A stretch of 64,000 bases of DNA from an uncultured Nocardioides sp. (GCF_947488025.1 NZ_CANKYS010000002.1:186001-250000), one strand, 5' to 3'; counted from the stretch's first letter, positions 26,165-36,867 are shown. Notes: a model not told the origin generated them from the letters alone. Translations and numbers: made by a program.

Positions 26165-27496
26165 CTAGCGAGCGGGACCCGCGGACAGACCGGCGGAGCG
26201 GTTGCGTCGGCGCGCCGCCAGCGCGGCCGCGGCCTCGGGCTCGCGGCGCGCGAAGCCGATCACGAGACCCAGGGCCACGAGGGAGGGCAGCAGCGCCGAC
26301 CCGCCGTAGGACACGATCGGGAGCGGGATGCCGATGACCGGCAGGACGGCGAGCACCATGCCGACGTTGATCATCATCTGGCCGAGCAGCCACACCACGA
26401 TGCCGAAGGTGGCGTAGCGGACGAACGGGTCCTCGGTGCTGAGGGCGACACGGACCGCGGCGTAGGCGATCGTGAAGAACAACCCGATGACGAGCAGCGT
26501 GCCGACGAGGCCGAGCTCCTCCCCCAGCACCGCGAAGATGAAGTCGGTGTGCGCCTCGGGCAGGTCGCCCCACTTCTGGGCGGAGGCGCCGATGCCCTGG
26601 CCGAACCAGCCACCGCTCGACAGGGCGTAGAGACCGTGGGCCGGCTGCCAGCCCGCGTCGGTGTAGTCCTTGAACGGGTCGGTGAAGTTGGTGATGCGCT
26701 CGAGCCGCTCCGGGTCGGTGGCGGCGAGGGCGACGGCGGCGACGCCGAGCACCGACAGGCTGAGCCCGAAGAGCCTCAGGGGCGCCCCGACCACCCACAG
26801 CATGCCGAGGAGGATGGCCGCCAGCACCATCGCGGTGCCGAGGTCGCGGCCGACCAGCACGAGGGCGATGACGGCGAAGAGCCCGGGCACGACCGGCACC
26901 AGCAGGTGGTGCAGCTCGCGCAGCCGGCGCTCCTTGTGGGCGTAGATGTTGGCGGCCCACAGCACGATCGCGAGCTTCGCGATCTCGGCGGGCTGGATGT
27001 TGACCGGACCGAGGGCGAGCCAGTTCTTGTTGCCGTTGACCAGCACGCCGAACTGGGCGACGAGGGCGAGCAGCACGAGGGCCACCAGGAAGCCCGGGTA
27101 GGCGAGCCTGCGGACGTGCCGCACCGGGATCCGGGACGCGATCCACGCCGCGGGCAGCCCGAGCGCGACCCACAGCAGCTGACGCTTCACCACGGCGTAG
27201 GAGTCGTCGTAGGTGAGGTAGGAGCGCACACTGGACGCGCTGAGCACCATGATCAGGCCGATGGTGAGCAGCAGGGCCGACGAGCCGAGCAGCAGGTAGT
27301 AGGACGCGAGCGGCTTGTCGAGCGCCTCGCGGACCGAACGCAGGCCCGCGACGAGTCCCGACCCGAGCGGTGGACGCCGGACCCCGGCCGTCCCGCCGCC
27401 CTGATGGGGCTGGTGGGGCTGGTGGGGCTGCGCGGACTGCGGCTCCAGCGACGGGCCGACGTCCAGGCCGACTCCTCCGGGGTTCGCGGTGGTCAT
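26165..27496 (-). CDS. ftsW: SEDS peptidoglycan polymerase FtsW
   Basis: A 443-residue SEDS-family glycosyltransferase that polymerises lipid II at the septum with its partner FtsI. About ten membrane helices are visible after a 70-residue cytoplasmic tail containing a PHQ repeat (HQPHQPHQ). The catalytic-region signature GRDLGTAMVLAAI and the C-terminal INVGMVLAVLPVIGIPLPIVSYGGSA are conserved. The ATG at 27496 has GGGGAG upstream. It lies between murD and murG as usual. Confidence 0.96.
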   Translation of the reverse strand: MTTANPGGVGLDVGPSLEPQSAQPHQPHQPHQGGGTAGVRRPPLGSGLVAGLRSVREALDKPLASYYLLLGSSALLLTIGLIMVLSASSVRSYLTYDDSYAVVKRQLLWVALGLPAAWIASRIPVRHVRRLAYPGFLVALVLLALVAQFGVLVNGNKNWLALGPVNIQPAEIAKLAIVLWAANIYAHKERRLRELHHLLVPVVPGLFAVIALVLVGRDLGTAMVLAAILLGMLWVVGAPLRLFGLSLSVLGVAAVALAATDPERLERITNFTDPFKDYTDAGWQPAHGLYALSSGGWFGQGIGASAQKWGDLPEAHTDFIFAVLGEELGLVGTLLVIGLFFTIAYAAVRVALSTEDPFVRYATFGIVVWLLGQMMINVGMVLAVLPVIGIPLPIVSYGGSALLPSLVALGLVIGFARREPEAAAALAARRRNRSAGLSAGPAR

Positions 27497-27525
27497 CGTC
27501 GCGGCTCCCCTCGGGTCGGTGGCTG

Positions 27526-29070
27526 CTAGTCGCTGTCGGGCTGGTCTGGGTGGCGGGGCTGGTCGGTGCGGGTGATGTGCGCGTGGACGGCGGCCGCGAA
27601 CGCGTCGCCGCGGGCGCCGTAGTTGGCGAACATGTCCATGGAGGCGCACCCCGGCGCGAGCAACACCGTGTCACCGGACCTGGCGAGCCCGGCGGCCGCG
27701 TCGACCACGCGCTCCATCGGATCCCCAGTCTCGTCGGCGCCCACATCGATGACCGGCACATCGGGCGCGTGTCGCGAAAGAGCGTCGGCGACGACCTGCC
27801 GGTCGCGTCCGAGCAGCACGACGCCGCGAAGCCGGCCGCGCACGGCGGCGACGAGGTCGTCGAACCGGGCGCCCTTGGCGAGCCCGCCCGCGATCCACAC
27901 GATGTCGTCGTACGCGGACAGCGAGGACTGGGCGGCGTGGGGGTTGGTGGCCTTCGAGTCGTCGATCCACGTGACGCCGGCGGCCTCGGCGACGTGGGCG
28001 ATGCGGTGGCCGTCGGGACGGAAGGCGCGCAGGCCGTCACGCACGGCCTGCTGGCTGACGCCGTGGGCGCGGGCCAGCGCGGCCGCGGCCAGGGCGTTGG
28101 CGACGAAGTGGGGTGCGGGCGACGCGAGGTCGCCCAGCGTGCACAGCTCGGCGGCGCTGGTCGCCCGGTCCTCGATGAACGCGCGGTCCACGAGGAGGTC
28201 CTCGACGACGCCGAGGTCGCCCGGGGCCGGCGTGCCGAGGGTGAAGCCGACGGCCCGGGCGCCCTCGACGACGTCGGCCTCGCGGACCATGTCCTCGGTG
28301 GCGGGGTCGGCGAGGTTGTAGACGCAGGCGAGCTGCACGCCGTCGTAGACGCGGGCCTTGTCTGCCGCGTAGACCTCCATGCCGGTCCGGGCGCCCGGGT
28401 CCACGCCTGCGCCCGGCTCGTCGTCGTACCAGTCGAGGTGGTCCTCGGCGATGTTGAGCACCACGGCCGACTCCGCGGCCATCGAGCGCGTGTAGTGGAG
28501 CTGGAAGCTGGAGAGCTCGACGGCCATCACGTCGTAGGGCTCGGGGTCCATCACCGCCTCGACGATCGGCAGACCGACGTTGCCGACCGCGACGGCGCGG
28601 AGCCCGGCGGCGGTGAGGATGGACTGGAGCATCTGTACCGTCGTGGTCTTGCCGTTGGTGCCGGTGACGGCCAGCCACGGCGCGGGGGCGTCGGGGTCGC
28701 GCAGCCGCCACGCCAGCTCGACCTCCCCCCACACGGGGATGTCGCGCTCGACGGCTTGGGCGAGGAGCGGCGCGGTGGGCTTCCACCCGGGCGAGGTGAC
28801 CACGAGGTCGACGTCGTCGGGCAGCACGCCGGTCGCGCCCGGCTCGAGCCGGACTGTCGCGCCCAGCGTCTCGAGGAGCTGCGCCTTCTCCGCCTTCTCC
28901 TCGCTGGTCGACTCGTCGAGCGCCGTCACCTGCGCGCCGAGGAACAGCAGGTTGTCGGCGGCCGCGAAGCCGGAGACGCCGAACCCGGCGACGACGACGC
29001 GTACGCCGGACCAGTCACTGGTGCGGCCGAGCTGCTCGACGTCGGGCGGGGTGCGCGGGGTGCTATCCAA
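27526..29070 (-). CDS. murD: UDP-MurNAc-L-alanine-D-glutamate ligase MurD
   Basis: MurD adds D-glutamate to UDP-MurNAc-L-Ala. The 514-residue protein shows [29 protein letters not shown], the ATP loop [26 protein letters not shown] and [15 protein letters not shown]. It is longer than the typical 440-480 residues because of extra sequence in the central domain (about residues 205-260). The start is a TTG at 29070, overlapping the mraY stop by 8 bp; no better start is visible before the Rossmann strand, but the TTG lacks a ribosome site, so the exact start is uncertain. Confidence 0.95.
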   Translation of the reverse strand: MDSTPRTPPDVEQLGRTSDWSGVRVVVAGFGVSGFAAADNLLFLGAQVTALDESTSEEKAEKAQLLETLGATVRLEPGATGVLPDDVDLVVTSPGWKPTAPLLAQAVERDIPVWGEVELAWRLRDPDAPAPWLAVTGTNGKTTTVQMLQSILTAAGLRAVAVGNVGLPIVEAVMDPEPYDVMAVELSSFQLHYTRSMAAESAVVLNIAEDHLDWYDDEPGAGVDPGARTGMEVYAADKARVYDGVQLACVYNLADPATEDMVREADVVEGARAVGFTLGTPAPGDLGVVEDLLVDRAFIEDRATSAAELCTLGDLASPAPHFVANALAAAALARAHGVSQQAVRDGLRAFRPDGHRIAHVAEAAGVTWIDDSKATNPHAAQSSLSAYDDIVWIAGGLAKGARFDDLVAAVRGRLRGVVLLGRDRQVVADALSRHAPDVPVIDVGADETGDPMERVVDAAAGLARSGDTVLLAPGCASMDMFANYGARGDAFAAAVHAHITRTDQPRHPDQPDSD

Positions 29071-30175
29071 TGCCGGCGACCCACTCGGCGTAGAAGATGC
29101 CGAGGCCGGTGGCGACGGCGAGGCCGGTCACGATCCAGAAGCGGATCACGATCGTCACCTGCTCCCAGCCGAGCATCTCGAAGTGGTGGTGCAGCGGCGT
29201 CATGCGGAAGACGCGGTGCCCGGGCTGGATCTTGAAGACCGACCGCACGAGCCCGCTCGCGCGGCTGAGCTTGAAGACGGAGACCTGGATCATCACCGAC
29301 AGGGTGATCGCCACGAAGAGACCGCCGATGATGACGAGCAGCAGCTCGGTGCGCGTCATGATCGCGAAGCCGGCCATCGCGCCGCCCAGCGCGAGGGACC
29401 CGGTGTCGCCCATGATGATCTGGGCGGGCGAGGCGTTCCACCACAGGAAGCCGAAGCAGGCGCCGGTGATGGCCGCGGCGACGACGGCGAGGTCGAGCGG
29501 GTCGCGGACCTCGTAGCACTTGGGTCCGGCCTCGAGCGCGCACGACTGGCTGTTCTGCCAGATGTTGACCAGCGTGTAGGCGGCGAAGACCAGGATCGAG
29601 GCGCCCGCCGCGAGCCCGTCGAGCCCGTCGGCGAGGTTCACCGCGTTGCTGGCGCCGGTGACGATGAGCCAGATCAGCAGGATCGCCAGGAACGTCGGGA
29701 GCGCGAAGCCCTCGTAGTCGCGGATGAAGGACAGGTGGTTGGACGCCGGTCGCCAGCCGCGCTCGTCCTCGAGCACCGGGGACAGCGCGAGGAACCCGAA
29801 GACCAGCCCGACGACAGTCTGGCCGATCATCTTGGCGCGGCTGCGCAGGCCGAGGTTGTGCTGCCGGCTCACCTTGAGGAAGTCGTCGAGGAAGCCGACC
29901 GCGCCGATGCCCACCAGCAGGAACAGCAGCAGCAGCGCCGAGGCGGTCGGGGCGGTCTGGGTGATCAGCTTGGCCGCGAAGTAGCCGATGACCGTGGCGA
30001 GGATGATCACCGCCCCGCCCATGGTGGGCGTGCCGCGCTTGACGTGGTGGGTGGTGGGTCCGTCGTCGCGGATCGGTTGGCCGAATCCCTGCCGGGTGAA
30101 GAACCTGATGGCGTAGCGCGTGCCGAGCAGGGAGATCAGCAGGGAGAGGCCTCCTCCGAACAGGATGGCTCTCAT
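29063..30175 (-). CDS. mraY: Phospho-MurNAc-pentapeptide transferase MraY
   Basis: MraY joins UDP-MurNAc-pentapeptide to undecaprenyl phosphate, making lipid I. The 370-residue polytopic protein has about ten membrane helices and the family motifs [16 protein letters not shown], the acidic DDFLK segment, [15 protein letters not shown] and [15 protein letters not shown]. The ATG at 30175 overlaps the murF stop (ATGA). It is slightly longer than E. coli MraY because of an extracytoplasmic loop with two cysteines (near [14 protein letters not shown]). Confidence 0.98.
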   Translation of the reverse strand: MRAILFGGGLSLLISLLGTRYAIRFFTRQGFGQPIRDDGPTTHHVKRGTPTMGGAVIILATVIGYFAAKLITQTAPTASALLLLFLLVGIGAVGFLDDFLKVSRQHNLGLRSRAKMIGQTVVGLVFGFLALSPVLEDERGWRPASNHLSFIRDYEGFALPTFLAILLIWLIVTGASNAVNLADGLDGLAAGASILVFAAYTLVNIWQNSQSCALEAGPKCYEVRDPLDLAVVAAAITGACFGFLWWNASPAQIIMGDTGSLALGGAMAGFAIMTRTELLLVIIGGLFVAITLSVMIQVSVFKLSRASGLVRSVFKIQPGHRVFRMTPLHHHFEMLGWEQVTIVIRFWIVTGLAVATGLGIFYAEWVAGIG

Positions 30176-31572
30176 GCGGTGCTTCCTTCCTTGCCGCTCC
30201 CGGTCAGGTCGTCGGCGATCAGTTCCAGCGCCGCCCCCCGCGATGCCTTCACCAGGACGACATCAGCAGCCGAGACATTGTGCCGCAGCCAGTCGGCGGC
30301 TTCGTCACGCCCCGCCGTGGTCCTGCTCACTCCCCCACCTCCGACGGCGGCGAAGCCGTCCGCGATCCCGGCCGCGTCGTCACCCACGGCCACCAGCACG
30401 TCGACCCCGGAGCGGGCGGCGTAGGCCCCGACCTCCCGGTGGGCCTCGGCCGCACCGTCGCCGAGCTCCAGCATCTGCCCCAGCACGGCGACCGTACGCC
30501 GACCGGTGCGGGCGCCGATGCCCGCGAGCGTCTCGAGCGCGGCGCACATAGACTCGGGGTTGGCGTTGTAGGCGTCGTTGAGCACGACGAGCCCGTCGGG
30601 GCGCTCGGACAGCTCCATGCGCCAGCGACTGGCCGGGACGGCGTCGGCGAGCGAGTCGGCCACGGTGTCGAGGTCGAGCCCGGCGGCGAGGGCCATGGCG
30701 GCAGCAGCGGCTGCGTTGCGCCACTGGAAGGCGCCGACCTGGGCGAGGTGGACGGTGGCGCCGGAGCCGCGGTGGGCCAGCTCGAAGGACTGGCGGCCCA
30801 GCTCGTCAGTGGTGACCTCGCTGACGGCGACGTCGGGGGTGCGGCCGTCCGCAGCCGCACCGAAGGTGACGACCTGCGCCGCGGTGCGCGTGGCCATGGC
30901 GGCCACGAGGTCGTCGTCGGCGTTGAGCACGGCGGTGCCGTCGGCGGGCAGCGCCTCGACGATCTCCCCCTTCGCCGCTGCGATCGCCTCGCGGCTGCCG
31001 AACTCACCGATGTGGGCCGTGCCGACGTTGAGCACCGCGGCGACCCGGGGCGGGGCGATGGCGCAGAGCTCGGCGACGTGGCCGACGCCCCGCGCACCCA
31101 TCTCGACGACCAGGTAGCGCGTGTCGGGCGTCGCCCGCAGCACGGTCAACGGCACGCCGAGCTCGTTGTTGAAGTTGCCGCGCGTGGCGATCGTCGGCCC
31201 GGCCTCCGACAGCAGGTGGGCGAGGTAGTCCTTCGTGCCGGTCTTGCCCTGGGATCCGGTCATCGCCAGCACCACGGTGTCGGGCAGCCGGTCCACGACG
31301 TGGCGGGCGAGCAGCCCCAGCGCCGCGGTCACGTCGTCGACGACGACGGTGGGCAGGTCGGTGGGTCGGCTGCCCAGCGCCGCGGCCGCACCGGCCGCAC
31401 CGGCTGCGGCTGCCAGGTCGTGGCCGTCCACGCGCTCGCCGGCGATCGCCACGAACAACCCACGCGCCTCCGGCGTACGGGTGTCGACGAACGCGCCCCC
31501 GCTGACGACCGCCTCGCCGTGAGCGGTGCCGCCGACGACCTCGGCGATCTCGTCCAGGGTCATCTCGATCAT
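30172..31572 (-). CDS. murF: UDP-MurNAc-tripeptide-D-Ala-D-Ala ligase MurF
   Basis: MurF adds D-Ala-D-Ala to complete the UDP-MurNAc-pentapeptide. The 466-residue protein has SGGAFVDTRTPEARGLFVAIAGERVDGHDL, the ATP loop TGSQGKTGTKDYL, RGNFNNELGVPLT, and NDAYNANPESM. The P-loop has Gly where Thr or Ser is usual (GKTGT), which many actinobacterial MurF enzymes tolerate. The ATG at 31572 overlaps the murE stop. Confidence 0.97.
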   Translation of the reverse strand: MIEMTLDEIAEVVGGTAHGEAVVSGGAFVDTRTPEARGLFVAIAGERVDGHDLAAAAGAAGAAAALGSRPTDLPTVVVDDVTAALGLLARHVVDRLPDTVVLAMTGSQGKTGTKDYLAHLLSEAGPTIATRGNFNNELGVPLTVLRATPDTRYLVVEMGARGVGHVAELCAIAPPRVAAVLNVGTAHIGEFGSREAIAAAKGEIVEALPADGTAVLNADDDLVAAMATRTAAQVVTFGAAADGRTPDVAVSEVTTDELGRQSFELAHRGSGATVHLAQVGAFQWRNAAAAAAMALAAGLDLDTVADSLADAVPASRWRMELSERPDGLVVLNDAYNANPESMCAALETLAGIGARTGRRTVAVLGQMLELGDGAAEAHREVGAYAARSGVDVLVAVGDDAAGIADGFAAVGGGGVSRTTAGRDEAADWLRHNVSAADVVLVKASRGAALELIADDLTGSGKEGSTA

Positions 31573-33143
31573 GCGTCGCTCCCGGTCCGGTCCGTGCCGT
31601 CGTGACCGGCACCCAGCGCGGCGACCTCCTCCGCGGCGACGACCCGGTCGTCGAAGGGGTGGACCACGTCGCCGACCTCCTGCCCGGACTCGTGGCCCTT
31701 GCCGGCGATCAGCACGACGTCGCCGGGTCGCGCGCGGCGGAGGGCCTCACGGATCGCGAGCCGGCGGTCGCCGACCTCGACGACCTCCGCCGGACCCTGG
31801 GCGCCGGCCAGGACCGCGGCGCGGATCGACGCGGGGTCCTCGGTGCGGGGGTTGTCGTCGGTGACCACCACGACGTCGGCGAGACGTGCGGCGATCTCGC
31901 CCATCACCGGACGCTTCACGGTGTCGCGGTCGCCGCCCGCGCCCACCACGACCACGACCTGCCCGTCGGTCAACGGGCGCAGCGTGGCCAGCACGGCCTC
32001 GAGCGCGTCGGGCTTGTGGGCGTAGTCGACGACCACGGTGAAGTCCTGCCCGGCGGAGACCTGCTCCAGCCGTCCCGGCACCCCGCCCACCCGGGCGATG
32101 CCGTCGGCGACCTGCCGGGCGTCGAGCCCGGCGAGCGCGGCCGAGGCGATCGCGGCCAGCGCGTTCGAGACGTTGAACTCGCCCGGGACGTGGACCTCCG
32201 CGCGCAGCTCGACGCCGGGGCCGAGCACGGTGAAGGTCGCGCCGCCCGCGGTCAGGTCGACGTCGACCGCCCGCCAGTCGGCGTCGGCGCCGCGGGAGGA
32301 GTACGTCGACATCGGGATGCCGGCGACGTCCAGCAGGCGACGGCCGAACTCGTCGTCGACGTTGGTCAGCCCGACCCGCGCCCGCTCCGGGGTGAAGAGA
32401 CCGGCCTTCGCGGCGAAGTAGTCGTCGAGGTCGGCGTGGAAGTCGAGGTGGTCGCGACCGAGGTTGAGGAAGGTCGCGACGTCGAAGACGACGCCGTCGA
32501 CCCGGCCGAGCACGAGGGCGTGGCTGGAGACCTCCATCGCACAGGTGTCGACGCCGCGCTCGCGCATCACCGCGAAGAGGCCGTGCAGGTCCGGTGCCTC
32601 CGGCGTCGTGAGCTGGGTCTTCACGTCCTCCCCCGCGATCCGGGTGCCCACGGTGCCGATGACGGCCGAGGTGACCCCGGCCTCGGTGAGCCCCTGCTCG
32701 AGCACGCGGGTGGTGGTGGTCTTGCCCTGGGTGCCGGTGACGCCTATGACGCGCAGGCCCGTCGCCGGCTCGCCGTAGATCCGGGCGGCGAGGCGGCCGA
32801 GGACACGGCGCGGGTCGGGCACCACGACGGCCGGCGTGCCCGCGGGCAGCCGGTCGAGGCCGGCCGGGTCGGTCAGCACGGCGACGGCGCCGGCCGCGAC
32901 GGCCTGGGGTGCGAAGTCGGCTCCGTGGGCGCGGGCGCCCGGCAGGGCGGCGTACAGGTCACCGGGCCGGATGCGTGCGGTGCTCAGCGAGATCCCGGAG
33001 ACGGCGACGCCGAGGTCGCCGTGGACGGTCACGTCGGTCGCGGCCGAGAGCCACTGGGCGAGCTCGGTCGCAGGGGTCGACGGGACCCGCTGGGGTCGCG
33101 CCGCACTCACAGGCTCGTGCACCGACCGAGCGTATCGAGTCAC
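31569..33143 (-). CDS. murE: UDP-MurNAc-tripeptide ligase MurE (diaminopimelate-adding)
   Basis: MurE adds the third residue of the stem peptide. The 524-residue protein has GVTGTQGKTTTTRVL, TTPEAPDLHGL, EVSSHALVLGRVDG, the carbamylated-lysine region, and DDNPRTEDP, whose DNPR motif marks diaminopimelate-adding enzymes; in Nocardioides this is LL-DAP (known for the genus, not visible here). The start is set at the second of two adjacent GTG codons (33143), which overlaps the ftsI stop as GTGA. A GTG seven codons further (VHEP) is preceded by TACGCT at 6 nt and is an alternative. Confidence 0.96.
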   Translation of the reverse strand: MTRYARSVHEPVSAARPQRVPSTPATELAQWLSAATDVTVHGDLGVAVSGISLSTARIRPGDLYAALPGARAHGADFAPQAVAAGAVAVLTDPAGLDRLPAGTPAVVVPDPRRVLGRLAARIYGEPATGLRVIGVTGTQGKTTTTRVLEQGLTEAGVTSAVIGTVGTRIAGEDVKTQLTTPEAPDLHGLFAVMRERGVDTCAMEVSSHALVLGRVDGVVFDVATFLNLGRDHLDFHADLDDYFAAKAGLFTPERARVGLTNVDDEFGRRLLDVAGIPMSTYSSRGADADWRAVDVDLTAGGATFTVLGPGVELRAEVHVPGEFNVSNALAAIASAALAGLDARQVADGIARVGGVPGRLEQVSAGQDFTVVVDYAHKPDALEAVLATLRPLTDGQVVVVVGAGGDRDTVKRPVMGEIAARLADVVVVTDDNPRTEDPASIRAAVLAGAQGPAEVVEVGDRRLAIREALRRARPGDVVLIAGKGHESGQEVGDVVHPFDDRVVAAEEVAALGAGHDGTDRTGSDA

Positions 33144-34918
33144 CACTCGACGGGCAGGCGCGACGGCTTGCCGTCGGTCGGCTCGACGCCGTAGCGGCCC
33201 AGGACGTAGCCCATGATCCGGGAGAAGACCGGACCGGCGATCGAGCCGCCGCCCCCGTCGACCTTGGGTGCGTGGACGACGACGTAGACGGTGAAGCGGG
33301 CGTCGTCGGCGGGCGCGAAGCCGCCGAAGGACACCGACGTGCTGCCGTCGTAGCCGGTGCCGTCGCTGGCGACGCGCTGGGCGGTGCCGGTCTTTCCGGC
33401 CACGAGGTAGCCGGGCACCTGCGCGGCGGGCGCCACGCCGTCCTCGGGGTCGACCACCTTCTCCATCATGCGGGCGGTCGCCCGGGCGGCCTGCTTGCTG
33501 ACGACCCGGGTGCGGGTGGCGACGTCGGTGCCGACGGTGACCCCGTCGTCGGTGACGGCAGAGCCGGCGATGAGGCTCGGTGAGACCCGCACGCCCCCGT
33601 TGGCGACCGTGTTGACCGCCGCCGCCATCTGGGCGACGTTGACCGACAGGGACTGGCCGAAGGCGACGCGGTCCTTGGTCTGCGAGGTCATCGCCTCGCC
33701 CGGCGTGAGGATGCCCGGGGTCTCGCCGCGTACGCCGACGTCGGTGCGCTGGCCGAGGCCGAACTTCTGCAGGTAGGTGACCAGCTCGACCGGGGAGAAC
33801 GCGTCGGCGGCGAGCACGGTGCCGATGTTGGACGACTTGGCGATGATGCCCGCCAGCGTGAGCCGGATGGTGCCGTGGTCGAACCAGTCACCGATCACCC
33901 GATCCTGGCGCGCGAGGTTGGGCGGCACCTTGAACCGCTGGCGCGGGAACGCCTTGCCGGCGTCGATGAGGGAGGCAGCGGTGAGCACCTTCTCCACCGA
34001 GCCGGGCTCGTAGGTGTCGCTCATCGCGCGCGAGCCGAGGTCGTCCTGGTCGGCCTCGGTGGGCGCGTTGGCGTCGAAGGTGGGCACGTCGGCGAGCGCG
34101 AGGATCTCACCGGTGCGGGTGTCCATGACGACAGCGGCGCCGCTCTCGGCGCGGTACTGCCGCACCGACTGGGCGAGAACCTTCTGGGTGAACCACTGCA
34201 GGTCGCGGTCGATGGTCGTGCGCAGGGGCGCGCCGTTCTGCGCCGCCTTCAGCGTGCTCTCGCGCAGCGGGATCCGGACGCCCTTGCCGGAGTTGGACTG
34301 CCACGTGGCCTCGCCGTCGACGCCGGCCAGCTGCTCGTCGAAGGTGCGCTCGAAGCCGCCGAGCGGCTCGTCGGTGCCCATGTAGCCGAGCAGGTTGGCG
34401 GCGACGTCGCCGGAGGGGTAGGAGCGGATCGGGTCGTCCTGGAGGCTGATGCCGGTGAAGCCGGCCTCGTCGAGGGCCGCGAGCGTGTCGCCGGCGAGGG
34501 TGCTGGGCACCCGTCGGGCGACGTACTCGTAGCGGCTGCCCTCCTTGCGACCGCGCAGCGCCGTGAGGGTCTTGAAGTAGTCGACCGAGAGCCGCTCGGA
34601 GAGCAGGCGCGCGAGCTCGGGCGCGCGGTCGGCCGTCAGGTCGGGGTCGGCGATGACCATCTTGCCCTTGACGGAGTCGGCCAGGGGTACGCCGTTGCGG
34701 TCGAGGATGTCGCCCCGCTCGGCCACGAGCGGGAGCCGCACCGCGCCCTCGGCGGCCGCGCGGACGGCGTAGGAGCGGGGGTCGACGCCCTGGAGCTGGA
34801 CGAGCCGGGCGCCGAAGAAGGAGAGGACGATCGCGATGAGGACGAACCCGATGCGCAGTCGCAGCATCGGTGCGCCACGTGAGGCGCCGCGCTTGCCGGT
34901 GGCGCGGGTGCTCGGCAC
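33140..34918 (-). CDS. ftsI: Septal transpeptidase FtsI (PBP3-type, PbpB)
   Basis: A class B penicillin-binding protein of 592 residues. A short basic tail and one membrane helix (residues 21-41) precede the pedestal domain (ERGDILDRNGVPLAD). The transpeptidase motifs are SxxK in EPGSVEKVLTAAS, SxN in AKSSNIGTVL, and KTG in VAGKTGTAQRV. It cross-links septal peptidoglycan with FtsW. The GTG at 34918 has GGGAG 5 nt upstream. Confidence 0.97.
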   Translation of the reverse strand: MPSTRATGKRGASRGAPMLRLRIGFVLIAIVLSFFGARLVQLQGVDPRSYAVRAAAEGAVRLPLVAERGDILDRNGVPLADSVKGKMVIADPDLTADRAPELARLLSERLSVDYFKTLTALRGRKEGSRYEYVARRVPSTLAGDTLAALDEAGFTGISLQDDPIRSYPSGDVAANLLGYMGTDEPLGGFERTFDEQLAGVDGEATWQSNSGKGVRIPLRESTLKAAQNGAPLRTTIDRDLQWFTQKVLAQSVRQYRAESGAAVVMDTRTGEILALADVPTFDANAPTEADQDDLGSRAMSDTYEPGSVEKVLTAASLIDAGKAFPRQRFKVPPNLARQDRVIGDWFDHGTIRLTLAGIIAKSSNIGTVLAADAFSPVELVTYLQKFGLGQRTDVGVRGETPGILTPGEAMTSQTKDRVAFGQSLSVNVAQMAAAVNTVANGGVRVSPSLIAGSAVTDDGVTVGTDVATRTRVVSKQAARATARMMEKVVDPEDGVAPAAQVPGYLVAGKTGTAQRVASDGTGYDGSTSVSFGGFAPADDARFTVYVVVHAPKVDGGGGSIAGPVFSRIMGYVLGRYGVEPTDGKPSRLPVEW

Positions 34919-35012
34919 TGGTCTCCCTCAGTTCCCGGACGGTCCCCCTGCTGGGCCCGGCCTGCTCGACAAATCTAGGTGCGCGTCGCCGCGCAGCGGC
35001 GCGACCGCGCCG

Positions 35013-35573
35013 TCAGCGGTTGCGGTTCTTCCGCGGCTTCGCGCTCGTCACCCCGGGGTCCGTCGCCGCCTGCTCCTCGACCGTGGGTGCGGCGGGCACC
35101 TCGACGTACGTCGGCTCGGGCGCGAGGACCGCCGGCTTGATCGGCGCCGGCGGCTGCAGCTGGATGGCGTTCTCCGGCGTGGCCGGCGTCCGGACGCCGA
35201 CGGTCTCGCCGGTCTCGAGGTCGAGGAACACCGGCGCCGACGGGATGACCATGCCCATGGCCTGCGCCTCGGTGGCCACGCGCTGCGGGTTGCGGAGCTC
35301 GTCGAGCTCCATCCGCAGCGTCTGCTCGCGGGCGGCGAGGGTGTCGGCCTCGGTCTCGAGCGCCGACGCGGTGAACGACGCCTGCTGCATGGAGGTGTTG
35401 AAGAGCAGGAGCCCGACGATGCCACCGACGAGGACGAGGCTCACCAGCGTCATGAACGGCACGCGCGGCGCGCGGGTCCGCACCCGGGGCACCACGGTGA
35501 GACGCGCCTTGTCGACCGCCTCCTGGGCGATGCGCGTGACCCGGGTCCGGGGTTGCAGGGCGGGACTGCTCAT
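35013..35573 (-). CDS. FtsL-like division protein
   Basis: A 186-residue bitopic protein in the ftsL position between rsmH and ftsI. It has a basic cytoplasmic tail of about 40 residues, one membrane helix (about 41-60), then a coiled coil with leucines at heptad positions ([33 protein letters not shown]) and a Pro-rich C-terminal tail. FtsL sequences are poorly conserved, so the call rests on position and layout; it corresponds to M. tuberculosis Rv2164c by order. The ATG at 35573 overlaps the rsmH stop (ATGA). Confidence 0.82.
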   Translation of the reverse strand: MSSPALQPRTRVTRIAQEAVDKARLTVVPRVRTRAPRVPFMTLVSLVLVGGIVGLLLFNTSMQQASFTASALETEADTLAAREQTLRMELDELRNPQRVATEAQAMGMVIPSAPVFLDLETGETVGVRTPATPENAIQLQPPAPIKPAVLAPEPTYVEVPAAPTVEEQAATDPGVTSAKPRKNRNR

Positions 35574-36553
35574 CGGGCGACTCCTGGGGAAGAGGGAGAG
35601 GAGGAGGACGGGAGGACGCGCTCGACGGCGCGCAGGCGGACCGAGGCGGCCCGGGGGTTCTCGGCGATCTCGTGCTCGTCGGCCTGCTCGGCTCCCCGGG
35701 TGACGAGCCGCAGGGCGGGCTCTGCGCCCTCGGGCACGAACGGCAGGTCCGGCGGCACGTCGAGCCGGGTGGCGTCGGCGAACGCCCGCTTCACCAGCCG
35801 GTCCTCCAGCGAGTGGTAGGACTCCACCACCACGCGGCCGCCGACCCCGATGGCCTCGATGGACTCCGGGATGGCGCGGCGCAGCACGGCGAGCTCGTCG
35901 TTGACCGCCATCCGCAGCGCCTGGAAGGTGCGCTTGGCCGGGTGGCCGCCCGTACGCCGGGCCGGAGCAGGGATCGTCGCGTAGAGCAGCTCGACGAGGT
36001 CGGCGCTGGTGGAGAAGGGCGTGGTGTCGCGCCGGCGGACCACCTCGCGGGCGATCCTGCTGGCGAACTTCTCCTCGCCGTACTCGCGCAGGATGCGGGT
36101 GAGCTCCTGTGCGGTGGCGGTGTTGAGCAGGTCGGCCGCGGTCCGGCCGGTCGTCGGGTCCATCCGCATGTCGAGCGGGGCGTCCTCGGCGTAGGCGAAG
36201 CCCCGGTCGCGGACGTCGAGCTGCATCGAGGAGACCCCGAGGTCGAAGAACACGGCGTCGACGTGGTCGAGGCCCAGCGACCCCATCACCTCGGGCAGCT
36301 CGTCGTACACCGCGTGCACGGCGGTGAAGCGGTCGCCGTGGGACGCGAGCCGCTCGCGGGACATGTCCAGGGCGGTCGGGTCACGGTCGATGCCGATGAC
36401 CCGGGCGTGCGGCAGCCGCTCGAGGACCGCCTCGCTGTGGCCGCCGAGGCCGAGCGTGCAGTCGACGTAGACCGAGCCGGGTGCCTCGAGCGCAGGAGCC
36501 AGCAGGGCGACGACCCGGTCGAGGAGCACCGGGGCGTGGCGGGGAGTCGTCAT
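35570..36553 (-). CDS. rsmH: 16S rRNA m4C1402 methyltransferase RsmH (MraW)
   Basis: RsmH N4-methylates C1402 of 16S rRNA using S-adenosylmethionine. The 327-residue protein begins [13 protein letters not shown] and shows [19 protein letters not shown] (SAM loop), [37 protein letters not shown] and the C-terminal [12 protein letters not shown] and [14 protein letters not shown]. The ATG at 36553 lies 4 bp after the stop of the small membrane protein. Confidence 0.97.
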   Translation of the reverse strand: MTTPRHAPVLLDRVVALLAPALEAPGSVYVDCTLGLGGHSEAVLERLPHARVIGIDRDPTALDMSRERLASHGDRFTAVHAVYDELPEVMGSLGLDHVDAVFFDLGVSSMQLDVRDRGFAYAEDAPLDMRMDPTTGRTAADLLNTATAQELTRILREYGEEKFASRIAREVVRRRDTTPFSTSADLVELLYATIPAPARRTGGHPAKRTFQALRMAVNDELAVLRRAIPESIEAIGVGGRVVVESYHSLEDRLVKRAFADATRLDVPPDLPFVPEGAEPALRLVTRGAEQADEHEIAENPRAASVRLRAVERVLPSSSSPSSPGVAR

Positions 36554-36557
36554 CTGC

Positions 36558-36719
36558 TCAGCCCTGGGAGCCCAGGTGCGTCAGCAGCAGCAGGGCCAGC
36601 GCCAGGCCGCACGCCGTGGCGGCCGAGAAGGCGATCAGGGCAGCCGCCTCGCGCGCCTGGTCGCGCACCCGCAGCGGCGGTGCCGCTGCCGTGCGTCCCA
36701 CAGGCTGGGTGGTGCTCAT
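36558..36719 (-). CDS. 53-residue single-pass membrane protein in the dcw cluster
   Basis: A short frame between mraZ and rsmH: a charged N-terminal half ([17 protein letters not shown]) followed by a hydrophobic helix from about residue 27 to 48, ending LGSQG. It is 4 bp before rsmH and on the same strand. The ATG at 36719 has only a weak GAG upstream. The coding call rests on the amphipathic-plus-membrane layout and tight spacing; no family recognised. It could be a divisome-associated small protein, but nothing in the sequence proves it. Confidence 0.55.
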   Translation of the reverse strand: MSTTQPVGRTAAAPPLRVRDQAREAAALIAFSAATACGLALALLLLTHLGSQG

Positions 36720-36760
36720 GGTCTCGACCCCACTCGTTGCTGCTCGGTGCTGCGGATGCG

Positions 36761-36813
36761 TGCTGGTGCTGGCTGCTGCGTGCTGGTGCTGGTGCTGGTG
36801 CTGGCTGGTGCTG
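36761..36813. repeat. Short GCTGGT repeats upstream of the small dcw membrane protein
   Basis: Interrupted runs of the hexamer GCTGGT and the triplet GCT fill this stretch, including three consecutive GCTGGT units from about 36782. The tract is noncoding as I read it and is prone to slippage. It lies in the transcribed spacer between mraZ and the next gene. Confidence 0.8.
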
Positions 36814-36867
36814 ATCGGTTGGCGGTGCGGCTGACACTCCCCGCCAAGTGGCACGGGGCGAGCCGCC

